Below are positions 27,065 to 36,590 of a DNA stretch of 64,000 bases, piece after piece (position 1 is the first letter of the stretch; every line of letters starts with the position of its first letter). The DNA is from Acetobacteraceae bacterium (lineage in GTDB: Bacteria > Pseudomonadota > Alphaproteobacteria > Acetobacterales > Acetobacteraceae): the NCBI GenBank assembly GCA_003506895.1, contig DNXO01000091.1, positions 103,270 to 167,269 on the forward strand, written 5' to 3'. A program made the translations under genes and the position numbers. The notes beneath the pieces are model-generated. The model was not told the DNA's origin, ran no database searches, and saw only the letters and a program-made list of their open reading frames with translations.

Positions 27065-27857
27065 ATGGCAGAACCGCGCGAGTTGATTCTCGCTGCCCCT
27101 GATCCCAAAACCCATAAGGTCATACGTTGGCGCTGCGTCGATCTGCGGGCGGAAGTGGCAAGGCGCTTCTCGGTCACCGTACCAGAACGCAGGATCGGCA
27201 AATCGCGTCGTAAGCTTAGGGTCACTCAGCTGCAGCCTCGGCCATGTCATCCCAAGAAGGATGCGGCGGCACGGGAGGATTCAAAAAAACTCAGGTGCCC
27301 GCCTAAAGGAAGTCTTGTGCGGCACCACCGTTACGACTGCGGTTGAAATTTGGTTTCAGCACGAAGCCTGGATGGGACAAAAGGGGGCGGTTGGCTCGCG
27401 TCCGCCGATGGCGCGCGACAACCGCCCCGACACAGCGTATATCGTTGGTGCGATCTGTCCCGCACGGGGCGTTGTCGGCGCACTCACGATATCGGCACTC
27501 AACATGGAATGCATGAACCTCCACCTGGCTGAGATCAGCGCCCAGGTTGCGACGGGCTCGATCTGCGCGCCGATCGACGATGGGGCCGGTTGGCATCAGC
27601 GCGGCGACGAAATCAAACAGTTCGACAACATTGCGCTATTGCCGCTACCGCCCTACTCCCCGGAATTGAACCCGATGGCGAACGCCCTGGACTACCTTTG
27701 CGCCAACATACTCTCCGCTGGGACCTGGGACGGCTGCGATGTCATTTCGGAAGGTTGCGGAGAAGCATGGAACTGGTTGGCCAATGATAGGAACCGTATC
27801 CGGTCGATCGGTACAAGGAAGTGGGCAACGGTCAGTGTCTGGGTTGGTCGGGATTAA
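27065..27857 (+). pseudogene. Decayed IS630-family transposase
   Basis: The first frame gives VIRWRCVDLRAEVARRFSVT and the linker up to HPKKDAAARED. After a frameshift at an A7 run near 27285, the second frame carries the catalytic domain (VEIWFQHEAWMGQKG, DDGAGWHQRG, LPPYSPELNP). The first catalytic aspartate of the WFQDEA motif is His here, and the block that normally reads ENIWE has become ANALDY, losing the glutamate. The N-terminal helix-turn-helix is missing. The element is therefore inactive by both frame and active-site loss. Confidence 0.8.
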
Positions 27858-28231
27858 TTGCTGAACTTGTCGACCACGCGGCATGGTCAAGCGACCGCTG
27901 CAGGGGCCCTAGACTGAGACGGGCCTTTGTGTGCGTGCGTTGCGTAGCCACTGTGTTGAAGATCAGGCAGCACTGTGGCTGCCACTATGGCAATCCCGTG
28001 CGAACCAAGTCCACATGAGCAGCCGATGGGCTCTGAGGGGGCGAGGTTTGCCGCCGCCTGGATGACGAGCATAGCAAACCGAAACATTCTGGACGCCGCT
28101 CCCATTGGTCGCTAAAAGCTGTTGACCTCAGCCGCAGGAGTGCGCCATGGGAGTGGTCAGTCCACTGAGATCGTGCCGGGGTGAATCCTGACAGGATCAC
28201 TCTGCTCATTCGTAATCGTAAGGAAATCCTG
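27858..28231. other. Intergenic region upstream of the glycan locus
   Basis: About 370 bases with no supported gene. Near its right end an imperfect palindrome (GTGA-a-TCCTG A CAGGATCAC, 28181-28200) precedes the first gene of the glycan locus by about 30 bp and could be an operator. AAGGA at 28220-28224 is the ribosome-binding site of that gene. Confidence 0.4.
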
Positions 28232-28669
28232 ATGGCTATTAGCTACAATGTGCCCATTACCTTCGGGCGAAACGGTACGGCAAAGGGATTAAATTGCACG
28301 GGGATAGATTTTTCTGAAGATGGAGCCCAGTCTTGGACGAGCGCGGCGGTCGCCGAAATGGATATTCAACTGCCACCTGCGCGTCAGGATGTTTTTGTCC
28401 AGATCGAGGCGTCCCCGTTTCTCGTTCCCGAACTGGTCCCGGTTCAGCAGGTGTTCGTGTTTCTCGGTGGCCTGTTCGTCGGATTCTACATGCTACGAGG
28501 CCACGACGTTAAAACACTACCGATTGCACGCAACGTCATAGCGGCGCGGCCGGGTCGGATGTGTTTCGTTTTACCAAATGCGACATCTCCCAGCGCGTCG
28601 TATCTCAGCGAAGACATGCGTGAACTTGGAATTTATCTTAACGCAATTGTCTTTAAGACGGCCGGTTAA
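28232..28669 (+). CDS. Small beta-rich protein of glycan loci (DUF7024-like)
   Basis: This 145-residue protein has no signal peptide or membrane helix. The pattern GIDFSEDGAQSWTSAAVAEM, an EASPFLVPE turn, then VQQVFVFLGG and the terminal YLSEDMRELGIYLNAIVF match the small beta-sandwich units often found alone or fused to glycosyltransferases of alphaproteobacteria. It starts at ATG 28232 after AAGGA. It sits 53 bp before a giant glycosyltransferase, so it probably serves surface-glycan assembly or recognition. The family assignment is from pattern memory only. Confidence 0.55.
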   Translation: MAISYNVPITFGRNGTAKGLNCTGIDFSEDGAQSWTSAAVAEMDIQLPPARQDVFVQIEASPFLVPELVPVQQVFVFLGGLFVGFYMLRGHDVKTLPIARNVIAARPGRMCFVLPNATSPSASYLSEDMRELGIYLNAIVFKTAG

Positions 28670-28722
28670 CAAGCAAGCCGTAACAGGCTGCCTTCGAAAT
28701 TTTTGGGTGGGTGGAATTCGGC

Positions 28723-31700
28723 ATGGTCTATAGATCAGGATCTTCCGCGGCGCAGCCGGAGACTACAAGTGTCCTAGACGTTCAGAAGCGGAAGCGTTTG
28801 CCGAAGCGCCGCAACGAAGGCGCTGGTCCGGCCCCCAAAAAAATTGGAGCGACTGAAGGTAATGAAAGCGCACCGATAGAATCTAGAAACGATGACGATT
28901 TGACACCGGCTGCAGAGGTTTCGAAAGTCACCAATTCGGAGATGGATGATGCCGGTCAGGCTTCGGATGTGTCCGCGCTGACCGCGGAAGGTACCACCGC
29001 AGAAGCTGTGCACGCCGATGATCCGGCGCAAAGTGATGAAGTGCGCAGGCCCGCTATAGGCAACGTGGATCTGGTGAACTCTCAGGGGATTCATGGTTGG
29101 GTCTGGCATGCTGATACGCCAGACGAGGCTATCGACGTTGAGTTCCTCTGTGACGATGTTGTCGTTCTGAAGGTGCGTGCCGATCGATTCCGCGATGACC
29201 TTCTGGCGGCGCGAATCGGAAACGGGCGTCACGGTTTTCTGGTGGAAAATTTAGAGGCGTATATTCTCGCGGATACGAACATCATAACCGCACGCCGCGC
29301 TTACGACGGTCTGGAGCTACCCGGATCTCCAATTTCATTCGTGCGCCCGGCACCCACGGCTAACCCGGACAAGGGCGATAGTGGGAAGTCCGAACATCAC
29401 GCGCTCATCGCTACTGAAACCGCGTTTCGCGGAATAGAGCTAGATGCGGCGGATTCAGTTGCGATGCCAGCTACACGGGAACTCAATCCCCCCCTTAAGC
29501 TGGCGACGCAGAAAAAAGCCATTACCATTAAGTCCGGTAAAGTTTTGCCAATAGGCAATATTGATCGGATCGACTACGAAGAGATTGCCGGCTGGGCATG
29601 GGATCCGAACCGCCCGGATGAGTCGATCGACATCGAGATTCTCGACGACGGCGTCGTCGTACTGAAAATCCCAGCCGATCAATTTCGGCCCGATCTCGTC
29701 GAATCCGGTGTCGGCAGTGGGTATCATGGCTTCTCGGTCAAAAATTTGGTCGGGGTCTTTCCCTTGTCGCGCCATCGCGTACGTATTCGTCGCGCCAGCG
29801 ACGGAGTGGACCTCCCCGACTCGCCGACCTGGATCAGTCAGCCGGGCCTGGACTACCGAGCGGTGGATTTCATTGATCAGGTGATGTTCACGGCCGTGCA
29901 CGCGGCCACCAAGGCGGACGATCTGGCTCAACCACTCGCGCATCTGCTACGCCTGCTGAATGAACTGATCAACGCGCGGGAAGACCTCGCTCGGATGCAG
30001 AAGAGCGTGCCGCAGGTGGCGATGGCCGAAATCGCCGAAGGGCAGTTGGCCGGCCAGGCTCGGGATCTGGTCGAGCAAATACGCTACACCTTCGCGCCCT
30101 TGTACTTTGAACCTTCGAATGAGCCGGTCGTTTCGGTCATCATCCCCGTCTACAACAAGTTTTCCACGACCTATAATTGCCTGAAATCAATCAGTGAGGC
30201 GCTGCCGAAACGCGGTTTCGAGATCATTATCGTCGACGATTGCTCCGATGATGAGACGATGGTGTCCGCCCTGGTGTTCTCCGGCGCCGTGCGGATCCTG
30301 CGAAACGCCAGCAACCTCGGCTTCGTTCGGACCTGCAACGCCGGTGCCGCCGTCGCCAAGGGCAAATACCTGCTGTTCCTCAACAACGACACGCTGGTGA
30401 AACAAGGCTGGCTGGATGAGCTGGTCGAAACATTCGAGCAGGTGCCGAACATCGGCATCGCCGGATCGAAGCTGCTGTTCGACGACGGCAAGCTGCAGGA
30501 AGCCGGCGGCATCATCTGGCGCATGGGCGACGGCTGGAACTGGGGACGCGGCCGCGATCCCTCTGAACCCGTCTTCTCTTATCTGCGCGACGCCGACTGG
30601 GTGTCCGGCGCGGCCTTGATGATCGAGGCCACCATGTTCAACGACCTGGAAGGTTTCGACCCGATCTTCGCCCCCGGCTATTATGAAGACACCGACCTTG
30701 CCTTCCGCGTCCGAGCGCGGGGCAAGCGCGTGGTGATGCAGCCGGCGTCGGAGATCATCCACCTGGAGGGTGTCAGCTCCGGCACCGATACCTCCGGCCC
30801 GGGCATGAAGCGCTACCAGGTCATCAACCACGCGAAGTTCTATCAGCGCTGGAAGGACACGCTGATCACCCACCGGTTCAACGGCATGCAGCCGGAGCTG
30901 GAGGCTGAACGCAACGTGCGCCGCCGCGCCTACTTCATCGACGATACGGTGCCGACGCCGGACCAGGACGCCGGGTCAAACGCCGCGATCGAGCACATGC
31001 GCGCGCTGATGGCGCTCGGCTACAAGGTCACCTTCCTGCCGGCCGATAACATGGCGAAGATCGACCCCTATACCGCCCAGCTTCAGAAGCTGGGCGTTGA
31101 ATGCCAGTACTACCCCCACTTCTGGTCGGTGGAGGAAGTGTTCCGCAAAACCACGAACAAACCCGACCTTGTGTATCTGCACCGCTATACCAACGCGAGC
31201 AAATACGCGACGATGGTCCGCCGCTATTTCCCCAATTGCCGCGTGGTTTACAGCGTCGCCGACCTGCACTTCCTGCGGATGGAGCGTCAGGCGGAGGTTG
31301 AATCCGGCACCATCAGCACCGCCCAGGTCGCGCAGCAGCGCCGCGAAGAGATGACGGCGATGCTGAACGTGGATTGCGTGATCTTGCACTCCCCGGTGGA
31401 GGCCAGGATGCTGCATGCGGCCGAACCCTCGCTTCACCTGGAAGTGGTGCCGTGGACGGTGCGCCCGCGCCCGACGCCGCTGCCGTTCGCCCAACGCGCC
31501 GGCATGGCATTCGTCGGCGGGTTCGGCCATCCGCCGAACGTGGACGCGGTGCGTCATTACGTCAGCGACATCCTGCCGGCACTGCGCCGGAAGTTGCCGG
31601 ATGGCACGACCTATCTGATTGGCAGCAAGATGCCGGAGGATATGGCATCCATGCGGGTGCCGGGCGTGGTGCCGGTGGGTTTCGTGTCTGTGCTGGGGGA

Positions 31701-32013
31701 CGTGTTGCACAAGCTGCGCCTGACCGTGGTGCCGTTGCGCTATGGCGCGGGCATCAAAGGCAAGGTGCTGGAAAGCTTCGCCCACGGGCTGCCCTGCGTT
31801 ATGACCGAAGTGGCGGCGGAGGGTCTGGAACTGCCGAAGGATCTGGCATGGCTGGTCGCCCGCACCCCCGCGGAGTTCGCGGAAAAGGTCGCGCGGGTGC
31901 ATGAGGATGAGGCGTTCAACCGCGAACTATCCGAGGCGGCGCTGGCTTATATCGAGCGGCGGCATAGTGCGAATGCGGTGAAAGAGGCGTTGCGGGCTGC
32001 GGTGGCGGGGTGA
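28723..32013 (+). CDS. Two-module glycosyltransferase (GT2 + GT4-like) with tandem N-terminal repeats
   Basis: This 1096-residue protein starts with a disordered, charged tail (1-105). Two copies of a domain of about 95 residues follow, recognisable by HGWVWHADTPDEAIDVEFL (near 125) and AGWAWDPNRPDESIDIEIL (near 290). A short helical linker leads to a GT2 domain (about 468-715) with SVIIPVYNKF, IIIVDDCSDDE, LLFLNNDTLV and YYEDTDLAFR. The C-terminal GT4-like module (about 735-1096) has VPLRYGAGIKGKVLESFAHG. Two sugar transfers by one polypeptide are likely. In-frame GTG 28711 is an alternative start. The paralogous giant enzyme at 39680 shares the GT2-GT4 layout but carries different N-terminal repeats. 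Confidence 0.85.
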   Translation: MVYRSGSSAAQPETTSVLDVQKRKRLPKRRNEGAGPAPKKIGATEGNESAPIESRNDDDLTPAAEVSKVTNSEMDDAGQASDVSALTAEGTTAEAVHADDPAQSDEVRRPAIGNVDLVNSQGIHGWVWHADTPDEAIDVEFLCDDVVVLKVRADRFRDDLLAARIGNGRHGFLVENLEAYILADTNIITARRAYDGLELPGSPISFVRPAPTANPDKGDSGKSEHHALIATETAFRGIELDAADSVAMPATRELNPPLKLATQKKAITIKSGKVLPIGNIDRIDYEEIAGWAWDPNRPDESIDIEILDDGVVVLKIPADQFRPDLVESGVGSGYHGFSVKNLVGVFPLSRHRVRIRRASDGVDLPDSPTWISQPGLDYRAVDFIDQVMFTAVHAATKADDLAQPLAHLLRLLNELINAREDLARMQKSVPQVAMAEIAEGQLAGQARDLVEQIRYTFAPLYFEPSNEPVVSVIIPVYNKFSTTYNCLKSISEALPKRGFEIIIVDDCSDDETMVSALVFSGAVRILRNASNLGFVRTCNAGAAVAKGKYLLFLNNDTLVKQGWLDELVETFEQVPNIGIAGSKLLFDDGKLQEAGGIIWRMGDGWNWGRGRDPSEPVFSYLRDADWVSGAALMIEATMFNDLEGFDPIFAPGYYEDTDLAFRVRARGKRVVMQPASEIIHLEGVSSGTDTSGPGMKRYQVINHAKFYQRWKDTLITHRFNGMQPELEAERNVRRRAYFIDDTVPTPDQDAGSNAAIEHMRALMALGYKVTFLPADNMAKIDPYTAQLQKLGVECQYYPHFWSVEEVFRKTTNKPDLVYLHRYTNASKYATMVRRYFPNCRVVYSVADLHFLRMERQAEVESGTISTAQVAQQRREEMTAMLNVDCVILHSPVEARMLHAAEPSLHLEVVPWTVRPRPTPLPFAQRAGMAFVGGFGHPPNVDAVRHYVSDILPALRRKLPDGTTYLIGSKMPEDMASMRVPGVVPVGFVSVLGDVLHKLRLTVVPLRYGAGIKGKVLESFAHGLPCVMTEVAAEGLELPKDLAWLVARTPAEFAEKVARVHEDEAFNRELSEAALAYIERRHSANAVKEALRAAVAG

Positions 32014-32026
32014 TGGGGCGGGAGAG

Positions 32027-33184
32027 GTGTTTCAGGGTCTGAAGGATTGGCTTGAACGGCGGGCGGCCCTGGGCGAGATACAGGTGCGTGAAAAGATTGG
32101 TCGCGATTTCAAGCCCTTCTTCTTGGAGCAGGTCGAGATCGCGTACGAGGCGTTTGACCGTGGGGCACACCAACAGGCATATGAAATCTGGACCAAGACA
32201 CGGCTGCGCTTTCCGGCTCTCTCAGTAACTACCAAAAGGGGCCTCAACCTCCTCCTTGAACTGGGTCGTTACGATGAGGCGGAGGCGTTGATGCGAGAGG
32301 GGCGGAGGCGCTACCGAGCCAACGCCGGTTCCTTTTCCGCCGATCAGCCAGCGTTCCTCTCAGCAGGTTCGGCGCGGATCGCTTATCAGCGAGGAGACGT
32401 GCAAGAGGCGATTGATCTTTGCACAATCCTCCGTCGCAAATTCCCTCACGTCGCCGAAGGCTACACAGTCGCCGCGGCCTGTCTCTTCGGCCTCAACCGC
32501 CAAGATGACGCGGAAGCGGTGATCGCCCAGGGCCTTACGAAGGCACCAGGCGATTTTGAAATGCACAAGCAGTACGCCCGGAACGCGATGTGGCGGCGCG
32601 ACTGGCCCGAGGCCCTGCGACGCTGGAAAGTCATGAGCGATCAATTCAGGGACCAATGGCTCGGGCCTTTAGGCGTCGCTCAATGTCTAAGGGAAATGGG
32701 AAGATTTGCGGAAGCGGAAGAGATTTTGGGCGGCGCCTGCGAAACCTTCTACAAATCCGATTGGTTGTTTGCCGAAGCCGCCGATCTAGCAACGGCAAAG
32801 GGAGACCTCGAGGAGGCGGTTCGCCGCTGGGAGCGTGTTCTAACGCGGTTTCCCGGTCTCATCGTCGCATATCCGCGAGCCGCGGAAACGATGAACAAAA
32901 TTGGACGGATAGCGCAAGCTGACGAACTCCTGACATTCGCGGTGAATCGGTTTCAATCGGACATTTACGTACACCTCGAGTATGCTCGGAATGCTCACCG
33001 ACGCGAAGACTGGGGGGTTGCAGCAGACCGATGGGGGCTAGTGTGTGAGCGATTTCCAAACTGTGAAGAAGCGCGCCAACGCCAAGTGGAGGCGCTCGCG
33101 GCCGCCAAGCGGCAAGCTAGTGACTGCGATGAGAAGGCGACGGACGTAGCCCCGACACCGACCAGCGGTTCAACTTTGCGTTGA
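32027..33184 (+). CDS. TPR-repeat protein of the glycan locus
   Basis: This 385-residue, wholly helical protein has about nine TPR-like helix pairs from residue 35 on. Examples are AYEAFDRGAHQQAYEIWTKT, GDLEEAVRRWERVLTRFPG and REDWGVAADRWGLVCERFPN. No catalytic motif or signal is seen. The start is GTG 32027, next to a GGGAGAG stretch and 13 bp after the glycosyltransferase stop, so it is probably co-transcribed. TPR proteins beside such glycosyltransferases often act as scaffolds or protein-acceptor recognition modules. The Ser/Thr-rich tail is not conserved-looking. Confidence 0.75.
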   Translation: MFQGLKDWLERRAALGEIQVREKIGRDFKPFFLEQVEIAYEAFDRGAHQQAYEIWTKTRLRFPALSVTTKRGLNLLLELGRYDEAEALMREGRRRYRANAGSFSADQPAFLSAGSARIAYQRGDVQEAIDLCTILRRKFPHVAEGYTVAAACLFGLNRQDDAEAVIAQGLTKAPGDFEMHKQYARNAMWRRDWPEALRRWKVMSDQFRDQWLGPLGVAQCLREMGRFAEAEEILGGACETFYKSDWLFAEAADLATAKGDLEEAVRRWERVLTRFPGLIVAYPRAAETMNKIGRIAQADELLTFAVNRFQSDIYVHLEYARNAHRREDWGVAADRWGLVCERFPNCEEARQRQVEALAAAKRQASDCDEKATDVAPTPTSGSTLR

Positions 33185-33302
33185 CATCTACTGTCAGCAA
33201 GGCTCAGATGATTAGAGGATTGGCCATCAAGACGTATGAGAGTCGCGCTATAACATAACGGCAAGAGCCTCTAATCTCTTGATATGAATTAGGACTTTTT
33301 TG

Positions 33303-34088
33303 ATGACGAGTGAAGCTGTAGCCCGCAAACTTGAGTACCTCAACAGGTGCCTCAAAGAGGGGCCATTGCAGGGCGTCGAGGACCCGGAAGTCTGGGAATT
33401 GCTTGATTTCCTCAACGCGGATATGGCCGCGACCATAGATGAGGCCCATGCCCTCACCTCCCATATGGTCAGATTCATTGAGACGTTCATTCGAGTCAAG
33501 AAGCACCTAGCCCCCGACCAAGATACAGCTTTGGTAGAGGTGGGACACCTTTCACTGTTGGCTAGGTTTATGAAGAATTGCGGTTATAATGTTACTCCTT
33601 GCTTGGGAGATTTCCGATATAAACTGGAGGGAGCCCCCGAGACTGCAGATGTGTTATTTGCGTTCGAGGTCTTCGAGCACGTTAAGGATCAGGATTCTAC
33701 CTTCATCTCTGATATAGATATATTCAATTTTTCTGGCATTAACAGATTTCTTCAAGAATGCCGGCGCTTATTGAAGCGTGACGGCACCTTAGTTATCACG
33801 ACGCCAAACATCTGTTCATTGCACTCCTTGGTAAATTTAGTTGAGTATAAAAACCCACTTACTTTCTACCCGCATGTGAAGGAGTATTCGCCGCAGGACG
33901 TTATTGATCTTTGCGCGCGCAATGGAATGCGTCTGGTTAAGTTTGAAGCATTTTTCGCGTATTATTACCTGGGCGGTGACCGACAAAAAGCGATGGAACA
34001 GTACATCCTTAAACCCGGATTCGCAGCGGAAAATCGCGGGGACTGTTCATTCTTCATCTTTTGCCGCGATGACGCGCCGCAAGCATAG
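33303..34088 (+). CDS. SAM-dependent methyltransferase-like protein
   Basis: The product of about 261 residues has a class-I methyltransferase-like core. TALVEVGHLSLLARFMKNCG stands for motif I, although it is degenerate with no GxGxG. The acidic motif II/III region is DVLFAFEVFEHVKD, followed by ECRRLLKRDGTLVITTPN, the post-motif strand seen in 3-demethylubiquinone-type methyltransferases. AGGA lies eight bases before ATG 33303. Base composition is clearly lower in GC than upstream genes, pointing to transfer. The substrate is probably a sugar of the local glycan. Confidence 0.65.
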   Translation: MTSEAVARKLEYLNRCLKEGPLQGVEDPEVWELLDFLNADMAATIDEAHALTSHMVRFIETFIRVKKHLAPDQDTALVEVGHLSLLARFMKNCGYNVTPCLGDFRYKLEGAPETADVLFAFEVFEHVKDQDSTFISDIDIFNFSGINRFLQECRRLLKRDGTLVITTPNICSLHSLVNLVEYKNPLTFYPHVKEYSPQDVIDLCARNGMRLVKFEAFFAYYYLGGDRQKAMEQYILKPGFAAENRGDCSFFIFCRDDAPQA

Positions 34089-34153
34089 CCGGATGCCTTG
34101 TGGGTTGGGGAATGGGTAATCTGGCGCCCTATTTCATCGGAGCAAACCGAACG

Positions 34154-35158
34154 ATGAGCTCCTTGAGCGCCCCGGCGATGGCGATGCTCGTCGGAATGAA
34201 CTTCTCCTTCCTCGACCCGCAGATGCACGGCGCCGATGCTTGTGCAAAGGACCCCTCTATTAATTTTCGTGGCGCCATGTTCCTCCCCAAATATTCAGAT
34301 CCGCTAATACGTGAACGCGTCAAGGACGAACTGGGACAACTGCGGCAATCCGGATTTTCTTCAATTCGCACGCTCGTCGCGTTTGCTGATCGCCCGTCGC
34401 GATTCTCCGATTGGTTCGATAGCGGCCTGTCGACGCAGGACGCACCGCGCCTAGTTGCAGAATATGTAAGCGATGTGACAGCAGCTGGTTTTAATCACCT
34501 GGAGCTCGCGTTCAGTTCTCAGGCTGGAGCGAATCCTGCCTGTCGCAAGGAACGCTGGGGAGATTGCTTTAACAATGCCACGATCGCTCAAAATATAGCG
34601 TTCGTTACTGCAGTCCGACGAGGCCTCGCTCCGCCGCCCGGAATTGAACTCCGGTTTGATTTGGCAAACGAGGCCTGCATCGTACCAGAAATGGCGAGGC
34701 CTCTCGCCGAGAATTACCAGAGCTACATCCGGCCATTAGTTGCCGAATACAGACACCAATTTCCGCGCGACAACGTAACGGTGTCCTGCTCGATCGGGCG
34801 ACTCGCCGAAGCACGCCCTCGTCTCGACGAGACGTTCGCGGCTGCGGGGAGTGGGCCGTCCTTCTACGAAATTCACGCCTATGAGAACTCAACGATCGAC
34901 ATCAACGCGATAGCCTTAAATCTAAAGCATGCCTTGGGTAACTCGTCAGCCCCTCTGGTCATTGGGGAGACAAACTTTGGTCTCCCAAGCTACACGAATA
35001 GACTGCTTAGTGCCTTGGAGGCAGTTGATGTGCGGGTCGAGAGCATTCTGTTCTGGCCACTGAAAAATTCAGCAAATGATTGCGGAGTTGACGTTCCACC
35101 TCCGTATACCCGCTCCGGTGCGCTGGGCTCGACGCCAATCCCGCAGACCAAAGAATAA
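34154..35158 (+). CDS. Clan GH-A-like glycoside hydrolase (TIM barrel)
   Basis: The product of about 334 residues resembles clan GH-A barrels. RFDLANEACIVP holds a possible Asn-Glu acid/base pair and PLVIGETNFGLP a possible nucleophile Glu at the strand-7 position. GMNFSFLDP would be the first barrel strand. Several cysteines suggest an exported protein, but no convincing signal peptide is seen with any start. ATG 34154 has GGAG upstream. GTG 34100 and ATG 34112 are longer options. It could trim or release the glycan made by this locus. Family and activity need structural modelling. Confidence 0.5.
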   Translation: MSSLSAPAMAMLVGMNFSFLDPQMHGADACAKDPSINFRGAMFLPKYSDPLIRERVKDELGQLRQSGFSSIRTLVAFADRPSRFSDWFDSGLSTQDAPRLVAEYVSDVTAAGFNHLELAFSSQAGANPACRKERWGDCFNNATIAQNIAFVTAVRRGLAPPPGIELRFDLANEACIVPEMARPLAENYQSYIRPLVAEYRHQFPRDNVTVSCSIGRLAEARPRLDETFAAAGSGPSFYEIHAYENSTIDINAIALNLKHALGNSSAPLVIGETNFGLPSYTNRLLSALEAVDVRVESILFWPLKNSANDCGVDVPPPYTRSGALGSTPIPQTKE

Positions 35159-35410
35159 ACGGGGAACCCCAGCGCCGCCATGCCTGCCGGATCTGCGGTA
35201 GTCGGCTTGGTCGGCAGGATAAACTCCGCGCCGGCGCCCAATGAGAGTATGGAGCACCCAGTCTCGTAACGCTAAATCACCCCGTGATGCGCCTACACGC
35301 ACAGGGTGCGTAGTACGCGCATCCGTGGCGTTTATGATATCATGACACCGACTGGCGCCCAAGATATCACAAGTACTCGCCGACTTCTATATAATGACCC
35401 CGCAGAGAGT

Positions 35411-36406
35411 CTATTCAGCGGCCAAATCCGGCGGTCTGAGACAGAATCTTGGAGAATATTCCTTGTCCGATTTAAAATCGCCCGGCGGATCCAAGCACAA
35501 TCCAGCAAACATTATTGTCGGCTTGATATGGCCGCAGTCAATCAGAAGGCAATTCATGAATTCAAGGAAGTCTATGAACCCCTTATCGGTTTCCCTTTTG
35601 GGATCATAGTTGTGACCAAATCCACGATCCACAAACACCTCAGTCAAGCCGCCAAACGCTACGAGATGAGAAAAATGAAACCTGCTCAACAATAACGGAA
35701 GGATATCCTGCGCCCGGATGCCCTCAAAACCCGAACCTGAGCAATCGAAGTTGACGTAGTTTTCCCATACCTGATTGAGCTGATGGTTTTTCTTTTTCGA
35801 GATATCCAACATACTCCAGAGGTTCTCAACTACCTTCAAAACCTCCGGCCATCGCATATGGCCATTTCGCCCAATGATATCGTAAACAGCGAAGGTTCCA
35901 CCCGGGCGCAGATTAGCTCTTACGGAGTCAAAAACGGCCTCTAGATTAACAATATGATGCAATGAGTGGTGTGCCATAATACCATCATAAGGTTCCTCTA
36001 GCTGACTCTCGTTGAGGTCTCTTTGAATAAACCGAAAATTAGTTGTCAGCCCTGACGATTCGACCAGCGCCCGCCCCTTTGAAAGCAGCCCCTCGGATAA
36101 CTCGAAGCAGTCGATCCTAAAAGAATTGAATCCCATTTCTTGAAGTCGCTTCGCAACAGCGACCTCTTGAGCAAGGTCGCCCGCGCCGAGACTAGCAAAA
36201 ATCGGCGTATCCAGCGCCAAGGTCCCGTAATTTGTCAAAAGTCGAGCAAATATTTCAGCAATATTGTTGGTCCCAAAGGCCTTTTCTAACCGCGGCGAAA
36301 TATAATTCCAACTCCAATACCGAAAAGCCGCCGGCATTTGATCCAGAACACCATCCTTGAACTGCGCTATTTGCGCCGCTACTCTCGTGCCATAATCATC
36401 AGCCAT
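35411..36406 (-). CDS. Class I SAM-dependent methyltransferase
   Basis: This 331-residue protein has a methyltransferase core starting at IFASLGAGDLAQEVAVAKRL (motif I, near 66). IDCFELSEGLLSKG holds the motif II acidic residue, and YDGIMAHHSLHHIVNLE and LRPGGTFAVYDIIG are motifs IV/V. N- and C-terminal extensions may recognise the acceptor. GAGGA nine bases before the ATG supports the start. AT-rich compared with most of the window. It converges with the GH-like gene and is the last gene of a leftward set with the hydroxylase and sulfotransferase. Confidence 0.75.
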   Translation of the reverse strand: MADDYGTRVAAQIAQFKDGVLDQMPAAFRYWSWNYISPRLEKAFGTNNIAEIFARLLTNYGTLALDTPIFASLGAGDLAQEVAVAKRLQEMGFNSFRIDCFELSEGLLSKGRALVESSGLTTNFRFIQRDLNESQLEEPYDGIMAHHSLHHIVNLEAVFDSVRANLRPGGTFAVYDIIGRNGHMRWPEVLKVVENLWSMLDISKKKNHQLNQVWENYVNFDCSGSGFEGIRAQDILPLLLSRFHFSHLVAFGGLTEVFVDRGFGHNYDPKRETDKGFIDFLEFMNCLLIDCGHIKPTIMFAGLCLDPPGDFKSDKEYSPRFCLRPPDLAAE

Positions 36407-36590
36407 CGGCCAGTATCCTCAAAAATTCTAAGTGCACCAAACATCTGGTAGACGACCTATATCAGCTCGGGGCGTCAATATTATTGGCGCGGATCGAGCG
36501 ATAAAGTGGACGATAACCTGCAGCAGGACCGCGATTTGCGGCCAACACCTCAAGAAGGACATTTTCTCGACGCGCCCGCGGGCGTGATCG

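Noticed and set aside
35306..35695. 129-codon plus-strand frame
   Set aside because: It is antisense to the C-terminus of the methyltransferase at 35411-36406 and has no recognisable feature.
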